In this document: one piece after another, positions 1-15,300 of the stretch
How the letters are laid out: each line of letters starts with the position of its first letter
How positions within the stretch are numbered: the first letter of the stretch is position 1
Source of the DNA: Bombyx mori
Taxonomy: Eukaryota; Arthropoda; Insecta; Lepidoptera; Bombycidae
Reading direction: 5' to 3'
DNA length: 64,000 nucleotides
Assembly: GCF_030269925.1 (NCBI RefSeq)
Contig: NC_085128.1
Coordinates: 3,908,501 to 3,972,500, forward strand
Position numbers and translations under genes: made by a program
The notes under the pieces: model-generated
What the model was told of the DNA's origin: nothing
The model's database searches: none
The model's input: the letters and a program-made list of their open reading frames with translations, nothing else

Positions 1-179
1 TCTAAGGCAGTGTAAAATTTAAAATATTAGCTTTTGAGATATATTTTAGTGTTAATTAGCAATTGGAAATGACTGGAATTATTATAAAATGGGTGTAGGT
101 AAACCTCAAAACTACATGTATATGAAAAAACGTATTTGACAAAATATGTGATATGTGCCCTTTTCGAAATAGCATATTG

Positions 180-262
180 AATTATGTCTACGGGTTCCGT
201 TAACCACTTAACATAGGTTGAGTTGCTAACTCGTTTACTCATCTAGAGCACTAAAAAAAATA
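180..262 (+). mobile_element. Bm1 3' tail, degenerate
   Basis: GTCTACGGGTTCCGTTAACC to an A-tail, ending about 40 bases from the XRN1 stop codon, so probably in its 3'UTR. Confidence 0.6.
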
Positions 263-303
263 TGAATGCATTACACAGACAGTTAGAGAATGATCTGCGA
301 TCG

Positions 304-393
304 TTAATCTTCTTGAAATGGGAGGTTGGCTGCTATCCTTTGTTTCCTCTTCTTTTGAGGCTTCACGTCTGCACTGGAGTTCTGTTGGTTCGC
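304..393 (-). CDS. XRN1: XRN1 exon 29: final short exon with stop
   Basis: An acceptor ACTTTGCAG is followed by 29 codons and TAA. The exon ends [16 protein letters not shown]. It joins exon 28 in phase 0 without a frame change. A basic stretch followed by R-(I/L)-A-x-N-(F/L) near the C-terminus is what I recall from other animal XRN1 proteins, so I take this as the true end. It is too short to appear as an ORF of its own. No canonical AATAAA is visible in the remaining 300 bases, so the poly(A) site may lie outside the window. Confidence 0.8.
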   Translation of the reverse strand, partial: ANQQNSSADVKPQKKRKQRIAANLPFQED

Positions 394-3300
394 CTGCAAA
401 GTATTTACATGCTCGTAAACTATTTCGGAATATTAGGAAAGTGTCTTAGTCGTCAATTTTACCACGTCAAAATATTCCTTTTTTGAATTGTCAAAATTTC
501 TAATCTCACTCTTAATAAAATAAGCAAACAGTTACAAACAACTTTTGTAGTGAAAGTTTCTTTAAGTCTATTGCGATTCGATATTCAACGAAAGAGACGA
601 AAAAGACGCTAACGTATATCTGTATAGGACTTAGCCTGTGCGAAGTTGAGACAGAATCTTTCTAATTAAGTAGAAAGTACAGTTCGCACCTTTAGGATTA
701 TTATAGAGACCCATTTTAAGATTTTCAGATTTCGACTTTAATTCAAAAATCGACATAGAATGACCTTTTCAGCGACTATTATTAATCAAATGACCAAAAG
801 TAGCTTAAAAAGGGACAAACTTATCCATCGATCTCTTTCATTCCATCCCCTTGCTCTACGTCTTTTTGGTTTGAAATTTTTATTAGAAACACATATTTTT
901 TTATTGCTTATGTTGGTAGACAAGCTCACGGCCCACCTGGTGTTAACCGGTTACCGGAGCCCATAGACATCTACAACGTAAATGCCGCCACCTACCTTGA
1001 GATATAAGTTCTAAGGTCTCAGTATAGTTACAACGGCTGCCCCGTCCTTCAAACCGAAAGGCATTACTGCTTCACGGCAGAAATAGGCAGGGTGGTGGTA
1101 CCTACCCGTGCGGACTCACAAAAGGTCCTACCACCAGTGAGAAGTTTTTGCGTTGTCTATAATTCTAAAGGTGCGATGTTTTAATTCGTATGCCATAGAG
1201 TATATGAGGGGCTCCGCCCTGTACGCACCGCCGCACCCGCCCGCTGCTGCTGCGTCGCGACGTGAGCCTTCGGCGTCACCAGTTCGTTAGCATCTCTCTG
1301 GGACGAGCTTGGTTGACTCACTCTTCTGTAATCATTAAATTACATTTTTTTATTACCTACAGTAGGCGCGCGGGTTCAGGTAGTGCTGTGACCTAGTTAA
1401 TAATGGTAATGTCGATAATAACTATCGATTTAGTCAACAGCTGTCAAATTGGTTTAATGTAGCTAGGTCATTTTGAAAATTATAAAATAGTTGTGATAAG
1501 TAATTACTTATTTATTTCTATAGAGAAAATATTTTTTTAATTCCAATTCAATTACTATCAGATGAAAAGACAACCGACAGATCAGAGTCGGAATCAGTAT
1601 GTATCTTTTTTCAGTAGGTTGTTTTTCTACCTGAGCTTGTTGGAAGCGGAGTAGTCATGGTTTATTCACCACGAAATAACACAATAGCGTTAGCGTAAAT
1701 TTTCGGTATCGATAAACGCGCGTCACAACTGTCAAAGACGACACTAGACGTCAGACAAACGCGGGGAGGCGGACGGAGGACGAGCTCACTGCCCACCTGG
1801 TCTTAAGTGACTATCGAACCTTATGAAACGAGTTCTAAGATCTTAATTCTACAGTACAACGGCTGCCCCGCCCTTTAAACCGAAACGCTTCTTCACGGCA
1901 GAAATAGGGCGCTAGTACCTACCCGTGCGGACTCACAAGAGGTCCTACCACCACTTTGACCGGAAATCGATCCTAGGGCCCGTGGTATAGTAGTCAAAGT
2001 GAGTGATCACTAGATCAACTTGTATATAATTATTCAAAGAGGACTTTTCGACTCTGCGTTCACAAGAGCGACGGCGACAACTCCTTCATGTGGGTTTGTT
2101 TACTCGTCTACTGTCCAAGGCAGTATAAAAAAGAGACATGAATCAGACGGAAGTTTGAACCATAATAATAATATAATAAAGTCTAATCACCTCTGGCTGG
2201 TTTGTACTTGTAGAGGCACGAATGGATTCACAACCTTATCGCTGGTCCGCGGCGGGTTGGGATGCATCCCAGATTTTTGATTGGTTATATCCGATTTCAT
2301 ATTCTGTAAAATAATTAATACATTAAAAACATTTGCGTGTTTCTTGTTAATGTTCATCATCAGTCAGATAGGTAATATAATAAATAATACATTTCTTTTG
2401 AAGATTGTATGGCCTGGTAACGAGAATTTTAAGCCCATATATAATAATACACTAGCGGTCCGCTTCGGCTCCGCTCGGGTCTTTAACAAAAATTTCAACG
2501 ATATTTGACGTTGTTTTATTTTTTTTAAATAAAATAACACTTATTGCGGCATAACTATAATAGTTAGACATATGCTGTCGTGACACTTTTTGTAAATAAT
2601 AATGTGTTCTACAAAATCGTAGTACATTATTTTTATTCTATCATCAATAGTATTCGCAGAGCACACGATGTAAAGAATATTTTAAGTATTTTTTTTACAC
2701 CTTGGGTTACATTATTGGCGTTAGTAAGTAAGTTAGTAAGGATCCCTAATTTTTTCAAAAAAGATTATAGCTCGGGAATAGTGTAGCTTCCAAACAGTGA
2801 AAGAATTTTTCAAATCGGTTCAGTAGTTTCGGAGCCTATTCAATACAAACAAACAAACAAATCTTTCTTTTTTATAATATTAGTATAGAAGTATAGATGA
2901 CTGCCCTAAAGCAAATAAGTAATTATTTAAATACAAAACTTACTTGTAGTATAGGGCCAACGGGTACCGTATGAGACCGCTGGGTTGGCAATGCGGCAGT
3001 AGAATTGTTGGCCGAAACGTTGGGCAAATGTTGGGGAAAGTTTTGCTGGTAGGGCCGCTGTTGCTGGACGTTGAAATACTGGCGGGACTGCAGTGGACTC
3101 TGGAGTGGGATTTGAGAGGGGCCAGGGAAAGGCTGGTTGAAGGTCGGGACCGGTGGGAACGGCGGTGGATTCTGAAATAATATAAATATATTTTTATACA
3201 TACAAGGGTGTGTCTTCACTTAGCAGTTTAATTGTGTTTTTGTTTGCAATGGTTGTGATCATTTACCTTCAAGCTTTTTTTTTCTGGCTTTTGTTATTTT

Positions 3301-6300
3301 TATGTACAACTTTACCAACGTCGGGTAGTGGAGATATCAACATAATTATGCGAAGAAATAGATTGTCGTTAAAAACTAAGCTATAGTATAAAATTTAAAT
3401 AGAACTAACTATATCTAAGCCTAACTAAAACGAGAAATATTTACAATATAACTTTATATATTGTATTCATCTGTTGAATTCTGATTTTTTTTATTGCCCT
3501 TGTAGGCAATCGAGCATAGGGCCCACCTTTTTTTTTAACGCTAGGGAATAGCATAAGGCCCACCTGATGGTAAGTAGTCACCATCACCCATGGACTTCAG
3601 CAATGCCAGGAGCAAAGCCAAGCCGCTGCTTATTTTATTTAATAAATACGAATCGGAGATATAGTACAATTACACTAAGAAACAGATAATGCAATTATAA
3701 TCTCAAACGCTTTGTAAATTTATGAGGGAAGGAGCAAAATTTATCAATTTTTTAAATGTATTATTCTACTGCTGAGAAGTTTAGTAGCTTCTAGAATCGG
3801 ATTTTAGCAAGTTTTATATAATAGATTCGATGAAAACACCTAGTGAGTTATGCCGTCGATGTCACTTGAAAAATAATTTATTTAATACATATTAGTAATT
3901 CGTTACGTGACCTAAATCAAATTACCTTTGACCGTGAACTACATTCTTAATGTTTTCGAAAAATTCACAAACTCAGAGACTACACACACATACACACAAA
4001 AAAAAATGTTTCGAAAGTATGAATACGTGTGAATTTTTTATTTTTATTGCTTAGATGGGTGGACAATCTCACAGCCCATCTGGTGTTAAGTGGTTACTGG
4101 AGCCCATAGACATCTACAACGTAAATGCGCCACCCACCTTGAGATATAAGTTCTAAGGTCTCAAGTATAGTTACAACGGCTGACGCACCCCTCACACCGA
4201 AACGCATTACTGCTTAACGGCAGATATAGGCAGGATGGTGGTACCTACCCGCGCGGACTCTCAAGAGGTCCCACCACCAGGATTAAAAGAATTTGTACTC
4301 AGAATTTATACGGAGACGACAAAATTAATAATAAAAAGGGTTAAAACAAAAATAAAAAATTTAAGATCCATTTATCCATTTATCTTTTTTAACTTAAAAA
4401 AATTAAAGATTCTAAACGTTCTGGAAGCGATAGTTTAATTTAAATTTTGTTTCCTAATTCAAGGATTCTGAAACAGTTATATATGTTTTTTTTTAAAAGC
4501 TTTAAATAAATATGTTTTAAAAAATTGTTGCTTGCACTTTAATATAAATTTAATAATATAAAAAAAAATTCGCACTAAATGTACTAGCTCGCGGCCCATT
4601 GACATCATACAGTGAACGCCGTTGGCGACCTTGACACGTGAGGTCGAGGTCACGACTGTAGAACTGCTGTTTCACCCTTTAAACCGAAACCCAAAAATAG
4701 TGGTGTACAACAAAATTTCGATTTACTTTATAAAAAAATATGTGTTGCAATGTGCTAAAACTATAAAAGATCGATTTTTTTTTTAATTATGAACTGAGGC
4801 GAATCATCAATAAGCTCGTTATTTGTTACATCAATGTTTTCAAGTGAATTATGCGTCTGAGTTGTGGACAATCAAACAAACGACAACTAAGTACCTTTTG
4901 TAGTCACTTGAAAAAATATCTTATTATATACCGACCGACCAGTCTAAATACACGTAAAACCTGAAAGACACGGGAAATAAAAATGAAATATTCTCATAAA
5001 GTTCAATGGATTTCTAACAATGTTCAGTGTTTAATAATATATAATTGCTTAATTACCAATTATAACAAACATGATATTAATCGTTTTAAAATACTTCAAT
5101 TTTATAAACGGAGAATTTCTAGTGTGTCTTGCGACTTCCACCCTTGGCCACTTGGCATATATGTGTTTTTTTTTTTGCTTAAATGGGTGGACGGGCTCAC
5201 AGCCCACCTGGTGTTAAGTGGTTACTGAAGCCCATGGACATCTACAATGTAAATGCGCCACCCACCTTGAGATATGAGTTCTAAGATCTCAGTAGTTACA
5301 ACGGCTGCTCCGCCCTTCAAACCGAAACGCATTACTGCTTCACGGCAGAAATAGGCAGGGCGGTGGTACCTACCCGCGCGGACTCACAAGAGGTCCTACC
5401 ACCAGTAAGTAGTAGTAATTTCGTTTTGTAAGTAGTGATAGAATCCTAATGAAAATATTCGTGTCGATGCGATGTCTGTCCGCTGCTAATGACTACATAG
5501 CGACTATAGACCACAAGTTTCAAGTGTTGAATACATGTAGTTAAAAAACTTAATTAAAACGTACTTAAACAGAAAACCTTAATTATTAACAATTAATTTC
5601 ATTTTTTTATCTTATTGATACCAATCACGATATTAAAGTGAAGTCATAAAAATATTTTAGTATCATCGTTTCTTAACGCCTGTGCAAATTGTCAAGTGAA
5701 TAAGCCGTCTTGAAGTCGATGGTAGTGACGTTTAATTCGATCCCGTTGTAGTCCAAGATCCCAGGGGCCCCAGACGTCACGTATTTTCTGACGAACGTAA
5801 TATGGCCGATTGTGTAGTGTTAGTATGTACTAACAACGCATGCCTACCTGCTAGCTTGCTTAGACGGCCAATTTTCAGGTATCAGGTACTCAAGGTACAT
5901 AAAATCATTACTGTAGGCGCGCGAGTTCATGTCCATTCTGAGGAATGCGGTAGTGCTGTGACCTAATTAATTATGGTAATGTCGATAATAACTACCGATT
6001 TAGTCAACAGCTGCCAATTTGGTTTAATGTATCTTAAGGTATTCGGCCTGCTTAATGGCGCCCGGGACGCTGGTGTTTGTGGTCTCCTTGATAATGTCCG
6101 TCCACCTGGCTGGCAATCTTCCTCGACTTCTCTTTCCTTCCACGTGACCTACAACTATTAATTTTTCCAAGCTCTCGGGATTTTGTCGGGCCACGTGTCC
6201 GAAGTACTTGAGGAGACGCTGCATGCAGATTGTAGATAGACGGGTCTTGACGTTTAGCTCCTCGAGAATTGACACATTTGTTCGGCGCTCCGTCCATGAT

Positions 6301-9300
6301 ACGCCCAACATTTTGCGCCAACACCACATTTCAAATGCGTCAATTCTCGATCGGGTACGGCCCTTGAGGGTCCACGTCTCAGAAGCGTACAAGAATATGG
6401 AGAAGATAAGGGTTCTCATGAGCTTTATCTTAGTTTTTTTGTTTATGCTGCGATTTCTCCAAATCTTCTCCAATCGCTTCACGGCTGATTTTGACATCTG
6501 GGCCCTCCTGACCACCTCCCTGTCACAATCACCGTCACTGGATATTAATGACCCCAAGTACACAAATTCCTGCACCACGTCCAGGTCACGCAGTTCGTGA
6601 GTACGTGTCATTGTGCCAGCTCTATCGACAAACATCAATTTCGTTTTGGATCGGTTGATGCAAAGTCCGTAATCTTTGCTAACGACTTCCACTCTCCTCA
6701 GAAGCTCATGCAACTCTCGCTCCGAGGTACCGATTATAGTGGTATCATCAGCGAAACGAAGATTACTAATTCGGTGGCCTCCTACACGAATGCAGGCAGC
6801 ATTGGAGGAAGCTGGTGCAAAAACTGGACCAAGGTGGTCACGACCCTCAGCAATGAGGAAACGACAGAGAAGAAGAAGAAACTTAAGGTAATTTTGCAAT
6901 TTATGAAATAAAATAAATGTGATAAGTAATTATTTCTTTATTTCTAATAGAGAAAAATATTTTTTAAATTCCAATTCATTCACTATCGAATGAAAAGACA
7001 ACCGACAGATCAGAGTCGGAATCAGTATGTATCTTTTTTCAGTAGGTTTTTTTCTACCTGAACTTGTTGGAAGCGGAGTAGTCATGGTTAAATAAAACAA
7101 TAGCGTTAGCATACATTTTCGATATCGATAAACGCCCGTCACAACCGTCAAGGACAACACTCGACGTCAGACAAATGCGGGGAGGTGGGCGAAGGTGGGG
7201 CGAGCTGTCCCCCGCGCGTCGCCTCTGGCCCCGATGGACATGAACTCGCGCGCATACAGTACGCACTTCACGTAAATTCTGATTTTTACGTATATTTTAG
7301 GCAATATCCTTAAAAATAAGTTGCCAATACTCCCAGACACTTTCCGTCGGTCGAACTGCTTTGCAGACGCTTTAAAGCTCCCAAAATAATTACCTAACAT
7401 CACGTAAATTCTGATGCTTCATTTTTATATATGTTCACCAGACAAATATTTTAAAACCTCTTATAAAAAGACAGACAGATCCAAGGGTCCAATCATCCCC
7501 TAAATTCAATTTAATACCTCTGTGGGTAAGAGCGCGAGGGCATTATCCACGCGCATGAGACTGAGTGAGACATGTATTAGGATATATTGACTTCTCTGTA
7601 TCTCTATCTCTCTCTTACAGTTGACTCATATCAATTATGAATATTAAAAGAATCAGTTAAAAATTAAATAATCAGGTAAATAAAAAATATTAATTTGTAA
7701 CAAACGCTCATTTGACTACCATATTCTTGAATTTTATCCTCCCGAGCAAAAAAAATATAAGTACCAATTCAAGTTTACCTTAAAATTGTTATGCCCGATG
7801 TTATTGGTCCAGTTGTTGGGCGGCGCGGGGCCCGGGCGGCCGCCGCTCGCGCTGGAAGCGTCCTTGCGCCACCCGTGGGGCTGCACTCTGAAAATTGAAT
7901 AATTTTAATCAACATATTTTTTTTATTGCCCTTATAGGCAGACGAGCATACGGCCCACCTGGTGGTGAGTGGTTACCGTCCCCCATGGACTTCAGCAATG
8001 CCACGGGCAGAGCTAAGGCAGCGGCTACCTGCCTACCGAAGTAGGCAGCGGCATAGCGGCTTAGCTCCTGTATAATGCATTTCAAATAATAATGTGCAGG
8101 TCAATGAGCGACTTTTTGGCGCGGGAACGCGAGGAACAAAGTTGTGTGATTTGTTTTATTTTGACTTATTAGTGTTTCTTCAGGTTAAAAATGTGTAATA
8201 ACGGTGGTTTATTAACTGTTTAATATCTGTGAAAGTGCACAAATGTGGGAAAATGAAACAAAACCGCTGGACATCTCGGAATCCTCCAAAAAGTCCACTA
8301 AAAAATCTCAGTAACTGACCACCATTTTACTGAGATTAAATTTCATCCCATATCATCTCATCACATTTCATTTAATTTCATCCCAGTTGATTAATGTCTC
8401 AAAGTAATTATCTTTATTTCACTTCATTTCATTTCACTCCATATTATCAATTTTCATATAAATAAGAATATAGATTAAAAAAAGACATGACCTAAAGGTC
8501 TTAGTTACTAGGTCATAAAATCCCTTAAAAAAAGTCAATGGCCTTGAGCCGTCAAAGTTCGATAAAAATATATCGACAACAACAACAAAAATTGTATCTT
8601 TTTTTTAGTGATTTTTTTGCATTATTATGAAGACTATCAATATGTTTGTTTTATTGAACCATACACACCTATATAATTTCCTTGAAATGTTGAGTACTAG
8701 TCGAGGTAAATTAAACATGATTTTAGATTATATTTACATTTGATTCATACATTTGAAACATTCAAAAAATATAAAAAATCTGCCTTTTTGTGTGGTCCAG
8801 TGAACAGGCTCTCGATCCGCGATTAACGACGCTAAGAGACTTAACCACGTGCTACATTATAACATGTAATTTATATCATTAGAAATGTTTATACCTATAC
8901 GATAACATATTCGTGATTTATTATATATATACACACACAGATTTCAGTTCTTAAAATGATAAGAGAATGATTATAATAGTCTAATATTCGACAACTAAGA
9001 TCGACCTTCACCAATTTGATGATCAAGTGAAAATTATATTTCAACAAATAAAATGTCTTTGAACGTGTACCAATAGGGTTGCCGTAAAAAAAAAGTTTAT
9101 AGCAATTATTAATTTAAAAAAAAAACTGGCTTTATTGCCAAACGACTCGATCTAATCGAAAGTATACAACACGATCAAATCGTGCACGAGCCTGTTGTGG
9201 TTACTTTTAAATGAAGACATGGAGAACAAAAGATGGCAATATTCTTTGAGCCACAATTGTCGTATGTAAGAGGGAGAGAGAAGATCCTTCAGCTCCTCCC

Positions 9301-12300
9301 TCACTGATAACAACTAATCATCATCATGGCCGATTTTGGCAACGGCAACCAAAATTTTCTGTTCAATAACTTAAAAGCTAATTTCCGCGCCTCTCATGCG
9401 CTCTAATACGGCTACGGTGGCCTATCTTGTTCTTAAACGTGCGCAAACAGAAGCTACACGTAAGAACACCACCCACAAAGTTGTAAAAAATGTTGGAATG
9501 GTTCCACCATAACAACTAATAAAGGACGCGTGACATACCTGGGGGGCTGCGGGAGGGCCGGCGGAGTGACGTCCGGCTTGATTCGCCAGCTCTGGTTAGA
9601 TTCACTCGGGAGCTAATAACATGAAACAGAGAATTACATAATAAATGTTAAATTAGATTTTTTTCTTATTAAAAAAATCAAGTACGTAATTGACAAAAGA
9701 TCGTATTCCCAAAATGTGCTTTGGACGCTTGGCATTACTGTAGTCCACGGGCGACGGTAACCACTCACCATCAGATGGGCCGTATGCTCGTCTGCCTATA
9801 AGGGCAATAAAAAAGCTTTAATAAGACATTGGAAAAAAAATATAAGTCTGAAGTCGATACGGACAGAAAGGTTGGTGTTCCAATGGAAGCTAATGATATA
9901 GTATAGAGAGCAATTTATTGATACAAAAGCCGTCCTCACATTGTTATTAGCCTTCGGGTTATCTTCGCTGATCCTCAACAAGTTACGCAGTAGATGTGTT
10001 GCTTTATCCTGGTAAATAAACAATATACATAGTTGTTAAATCTGTCATGACCAATTTAGGAAAATTCCAATTGCATTGGTAAATAAAAATAAACAAACCA
10101 GAATATAATCGATTTAAACTATATTTAATTATTGTCGTCGTGGTCTAAAGGATAAGACGGTGTACTCGTAGCGATGTGACTGTACCGAGGTTCGAGTTTC
10201 ACTGCAGGTACAAAATTTTTCTAACAAAATAAGTACTAAAATCATGTCCAAAAATGTCTTTAATTCCGATGTTTAATAGAAATTAAAGTTGCATTAATTG
10301 CTTGCGGTAGACCGTGTTGTATGCCCGCACGGTTAGGTACCGCGTTCCTGTGTATTTCAGCTACGAAGCAGTCATGAGTAACGGTTTGAAGGACGGTAGT
10401 TACAAAAAAAAGTAACTTCGATCTTATAAAGAATGGTAACATTATGGGCAACGATTACCACATAACACGAATAGAGGTTTGAGCCCGTGCATTCAAAGTT
10501 AATAGGCCAACTTTTACTATTATATTATAATAAGTTTGTTAATTACCTGCGGTGGCGAATTCATCTCAACACCATTACTCTTATCCGCTGGAGGACTGAG
10601 AAAAATTTTAGGCAAGTGTCATTATTAATATATTTGAATTGATTCTAATTATACACGAGGCCATCAGCGCAAAAGGGGCCTAACCCACATTTTTATATTC
10701 AAGCTTATATGAGTCGACTATTATCAAAGCTGGCAATGTGACTTTTGGACAATTATTGGTAAATCAGAAAAACGAATTATTGATTTTGTATTCCATTGGC
10801 AGTCACAAAACTCTTCTGAACGACTTCTTAGATAAATAACAGGTTAAGTATTAACCTTTATTTAATGCAGGTTTTGAACCGTATTCTTTGAAGGAGGCGA
10901 TTATATTCAAATCAATCTGTATTGACATATCAATAACATTTTTTTGTCCAAATGCACAGATTGCCACCTTTGATAATAGACGACTCATATGACGTATACT
11001 GGAATTTATTTAAAATATAATAAACTTTGATGCAAAACCGACCTATCCATAGTCTCACCCATACATAACAAATAGCTTTGAAAACATTATTTTTGCGCGT
11101 ATTGTTTTTTTTTGCTTACTCAAATTCAAATTCATGAAAATTCTAACCTAATTGCCTCCATACTAACTATGATAAGCTTAGGCCACTTTTGCGCTGACGG
11201 CCTTATATATCAAATCCCTTTACGATACATAAACAAAAACCTAGCAGTCAGGTAACAATAAATCTAAAAAAACACTAAGGAAATGTTCATTAATTACTTC
11301 ATCACGATGAAGAAATAATATCCAATAAAAAAACCCGTAAGAATCGTAATATGCGTAACTATTGAGACATAAACCTCAAGTCTCAAGGTGACTTAACAAC
11401 AGGTGGGCCATGAGGTTACTCACTCGATTATGCTATACATGAATAAAGGCTCTCATAGGTTAATCAAGAACATACATATACGCCTATAGAGACATCTTAT
11501 TAGAAAAGGGGATGATAATGAAATTCCCTAAAATATTGATACGTTGTTATCAAATAATATTTGAAGTCGTCGTGGCCTAAAGGATAAGATGTCCGGTGCA
11601 TTTGTATGTAGCGATGCACCGGTGTTCGAATCCCGCAGGCGGGTACCAATTTTTGTAATGAAATACGTACTTAACAAACGTTCACGATTGACTTTCATGG
11701 TGAAGGAACAACATAGTATAATAAAAAATCAAACCCGCAAAATTATAATTTGCGTAATTACTGGTGGTAAGACCTCTTGTGAGTTCGCGCGGGTAGGCAC
11801 CACCACTCTGCCTATTTCTGCCGTGAAGCAGTAATGCGTTTCGGTTCGAAGGGTAAGGCAGCCGTTGTAACTATACTGAGACCTTAGAACTTATATCTCA
11901 AGGTGGGTGGCGAATTTACGTTGTAGATGTCTATGGGCTCCAGTAACCACTTAGCACCAGGTGGGTTGTGAGCTCGTCCACCCAACTAAGCAATAAAAAA
12001 AAACAATATATAGGAAAATTTTGAAAATTTTGGCTGACATTATTTTTTTGCTGGCTGTATGTTTACTCCCCGTTTGTCCTTAAATATCGTTTCTGGGTCG
12101 GGTAAGGTTTTCCTCGCACGTCGTATGTACGCAAAATGAATACCTGTAGCTCGCAAAAGCGGAGTGATGTCCGTCGTCTTTCCGCAGCAGGCTGACCGGC
12201 CGGAAGTAGCTGAAGGGCTCCAGGGCTTGCTCCGTCCGCACGTCCTGACGTATCTTCCGACCGTACGATATGTTCAGTAGCTGATTCGGTCGCATTCTGT

Positions 12301-15300
12301 GAATTCAATTTTATATCGATTATTCTTTTTTTATTTTTTATTAATTTTTTATTAGTTAATTACTATTAATTTATTTGACTAAATGCATATGTATGATTTT
12401 GTGATTGTAATTCATGAAAGAGGTCTGTTCACGTTGACGCTGACCTGTAGAGCCTGTTCTCCTCGAAGCAGTCGTCGTGCAGGGCGCCCGCGAAGGGCCG
12501 ATCGAAGATCACGAGGTAGGTGTGCGCGGCGTTGAGGCGGTCGGACAGGCGCACGGAGGTGGCGGGGGGCGGGGGCAGCAGCGCCGCCACGGTGCCGCGC
12601 GCGCCCGCCGGCACGCACAGCCCGCGCGCCACGCACACCACGCGGTCGTACAGCCGGTAGTCCGCCGCGCGGTCCGGCGACACCTCGCCCGCGTGCAACT
12701 CCGCCTGCGAACTCCTCGCTGTCTACACGCTGACACACGACACGACGTTTCCCAAAGCACGTCATATCGGATCCTCTCGATCCACTAACGGTGCTTTTAG
12801 GTACCTTTTTTATTTATTGCTTGAATGGATGGACGAGCTCATAGCCCACCTGGTTATTAAGTGGTTACTGGAGCTCATAGACATCTACGAGGTAAATGCG
12901 CCACGCACCTTGACATATCAGTTCTAAGATCTCAGTATAGTTACAACGGCTGCCCCACCCTTCAAACCGAAACGCATTACTGCTTCACGTCAGAAATAGA
13001 CAGGGTGGTGGTACCTACCCGTGCGAACTCACAAGAGGTCCGACCACCAGTAATTACACAAATTATAATTTTGCGGGTTTGATTTTTATTATACGACTAG
13101 CTGACCCGGCAGACTTCGTAGTGCCTCAACCGATAAATAAAAGACCTAAACTTTTGTATAAAATAAACTCAAAACAAACAAAAGGAATCCGTCCGACGAT
13201 GGACACATCAAAAGAAAAACAAAATTGTTATTTTTATTTCATTCCAAGCATTTTCATATTTATCTACCTTTTAAACCTTCTCTGGACTTCGACAAATAAT
13301 TCAAGACCAAAATTAGCCAAATCGGTCCAGCCGTTATCGAGTTTTAGCGAGACTAACGAACAGCAATTCATTTTTATATAGATAGATGTTATTCCTTCAC
13401 CGTGGAATTCAATCGTCAACATTTGTTGAGTACGTATTTCATTAGAGATATTGGTATCCGCCTGAGATTCGAACACCGGTGCATCGCTCAATACGAATGC
13501 ACCGGACGTCTTTATCCTTTAGGTCACGACGACTTCATTTCAGATGATTTCGATTTGATATATTCATAACGCGCTTGAAACTCCGACCGCGATGCACGAG
13601 TATTGAGATATTCTCATAACCATTCAGCATCAAGCGGGTCACGAGCCATGAACTCAAAACCTCAGCGAAGGTGTTAAAAAAAAGCATATAAAATTTTATT
13701 AATATTTACAAACCTTATAAAGCAGATTCCACTTGACCTGCATCGTGATTTTCCTCTCATTGGCATTGAGTATCTCCAGCTGCTTGTCGATGTTATCAGC
13801 CAGGGCCTTCATCTCTTCAGGTTCTAAGGCCTCGGAACCACAATCCCTTCGAAGCGCGCGACGGAAAGGCTGGTTTTTGATCCACTGTAATACGTCCTGG
13901 TATTTCTTCTCTCTGTAAGAAAAATAATGTTTTTAATTAGGTAATAAGGTAGGCAGCGGCTTAACTGTGCCCCTGGTGTTGTCAATGACGGTGAGCACGT
14001 CGCGCCGCTCTATCGATGAATATCCCTGTAGCTCACGCATTCGTGTGACATATATGTAAATATTGAATGCGTAATGTGTTTCGGTTTGAAGGGTGGACCA
14101 GCAGTTGTAACTATACTGAGACCTTAGAACTCATATCTCATGGTGGGCGGCGGCATTTACGCTGTAGAAGTCCTGTGGGCTGTGAGCTCGTCCACCCATC
14201 TAAGCTATAAAAAAATTAAATAAAAACTCACCCAACTTCTCCGGGCCACAGATCGCTCTCAAAGAAAACGTCTCTTATCGACGACGACGCGAGTTTGTCG
14301 AACAGTTCCGGGAAATTCTGGGCGTAATCTTTGACGAGCTGCACGCAGCGGTCCGAGTACTGCCACGCGCCCGTCACCGCGCAGCGCCGCGTATACCCGG
14401 CCACTTCCTGATTCTGAACCAATATTTATATTGTTACGCCGGTAAGAGTAACGCCATCTATCGCCGAATAGCCGAAACGAATATCAAGGGATCTAGTAAC
14501 ATCTAGAACGATCGAGAAGTACAGCGCCATCTATTGTCATATAGCAGAAACACACATCGAAAATACTCGACTTGTGAGGAATGTTCTCGACAATCCTAGG
14601 GATGTCGTATCGACTATAATAAAAGCGTTGCAGAGATGGCACACAGTCAGTAATCGGAACTACTCGAAGCGAAACAGCGAACGGATCACCTGAAGCGAAG
14701 CGGAATAAGAGAATTAAGAATTTTTAAGTGTTGGACCCCAGCGCGTACAGTTTCCAATCAACTAGCTAAATGGTAGCTAGGCATGAATAGACACCAAAAA
14801 AAAACCACAAACCTTTTTATTAAACTTTAAATTGAGGCCGATATTAATTTTCTTGAGTTTGTCTGTTGACCGTCCGTCGCGGGTCCCTTCCACGACGAAC
14901 ACGCAGCCCGTGATGCACGACAGCATCTGATTAGTGACACCTGCGCCGTACGACACGTCTGTGAGGTTCTTGTAAACGTACGGATGATTGGATTTGCGGA
15001 CGATGACGACTTTGACCAGATCAATTGATAGCCTCACAACAATTCCTCCACATACCCGGTTCTATGTGGTGGCTCGATAATTTGTTCTCTATCACAGATG
15101 AGAAGTGAAGCTCATAGTTTATTGTTGTTTCATGCCACATGACATGTCAAAGTTACAATAATTAAATTATATAAGTTATCCCACTCTTCAAACTGAAATG
15201 CGCAATTATCATCGCGCAGAAATAGGCAGGAAAGCGGTAACAACCAGGCCTCATAATACGATGGCGATCTGCCGTGTAAAACCCATTAAATTTTGTTTAA

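Noticed and set aside
262..486. Plus-strand ORF at the left end
   Set aside because: It overlaps the antisense of the XRN1 last exon, which has splice-site, phase and homology support.
14941..15037. Upstream extension of XRN1 exon 20 ([17 protein letters not shown])
   Set aside because: Open but does not fit XRN1 homology; the acceptor at 14940 gives the conserved GVTN...ITG join and correct phase. Kept only as an alternative in the findings.
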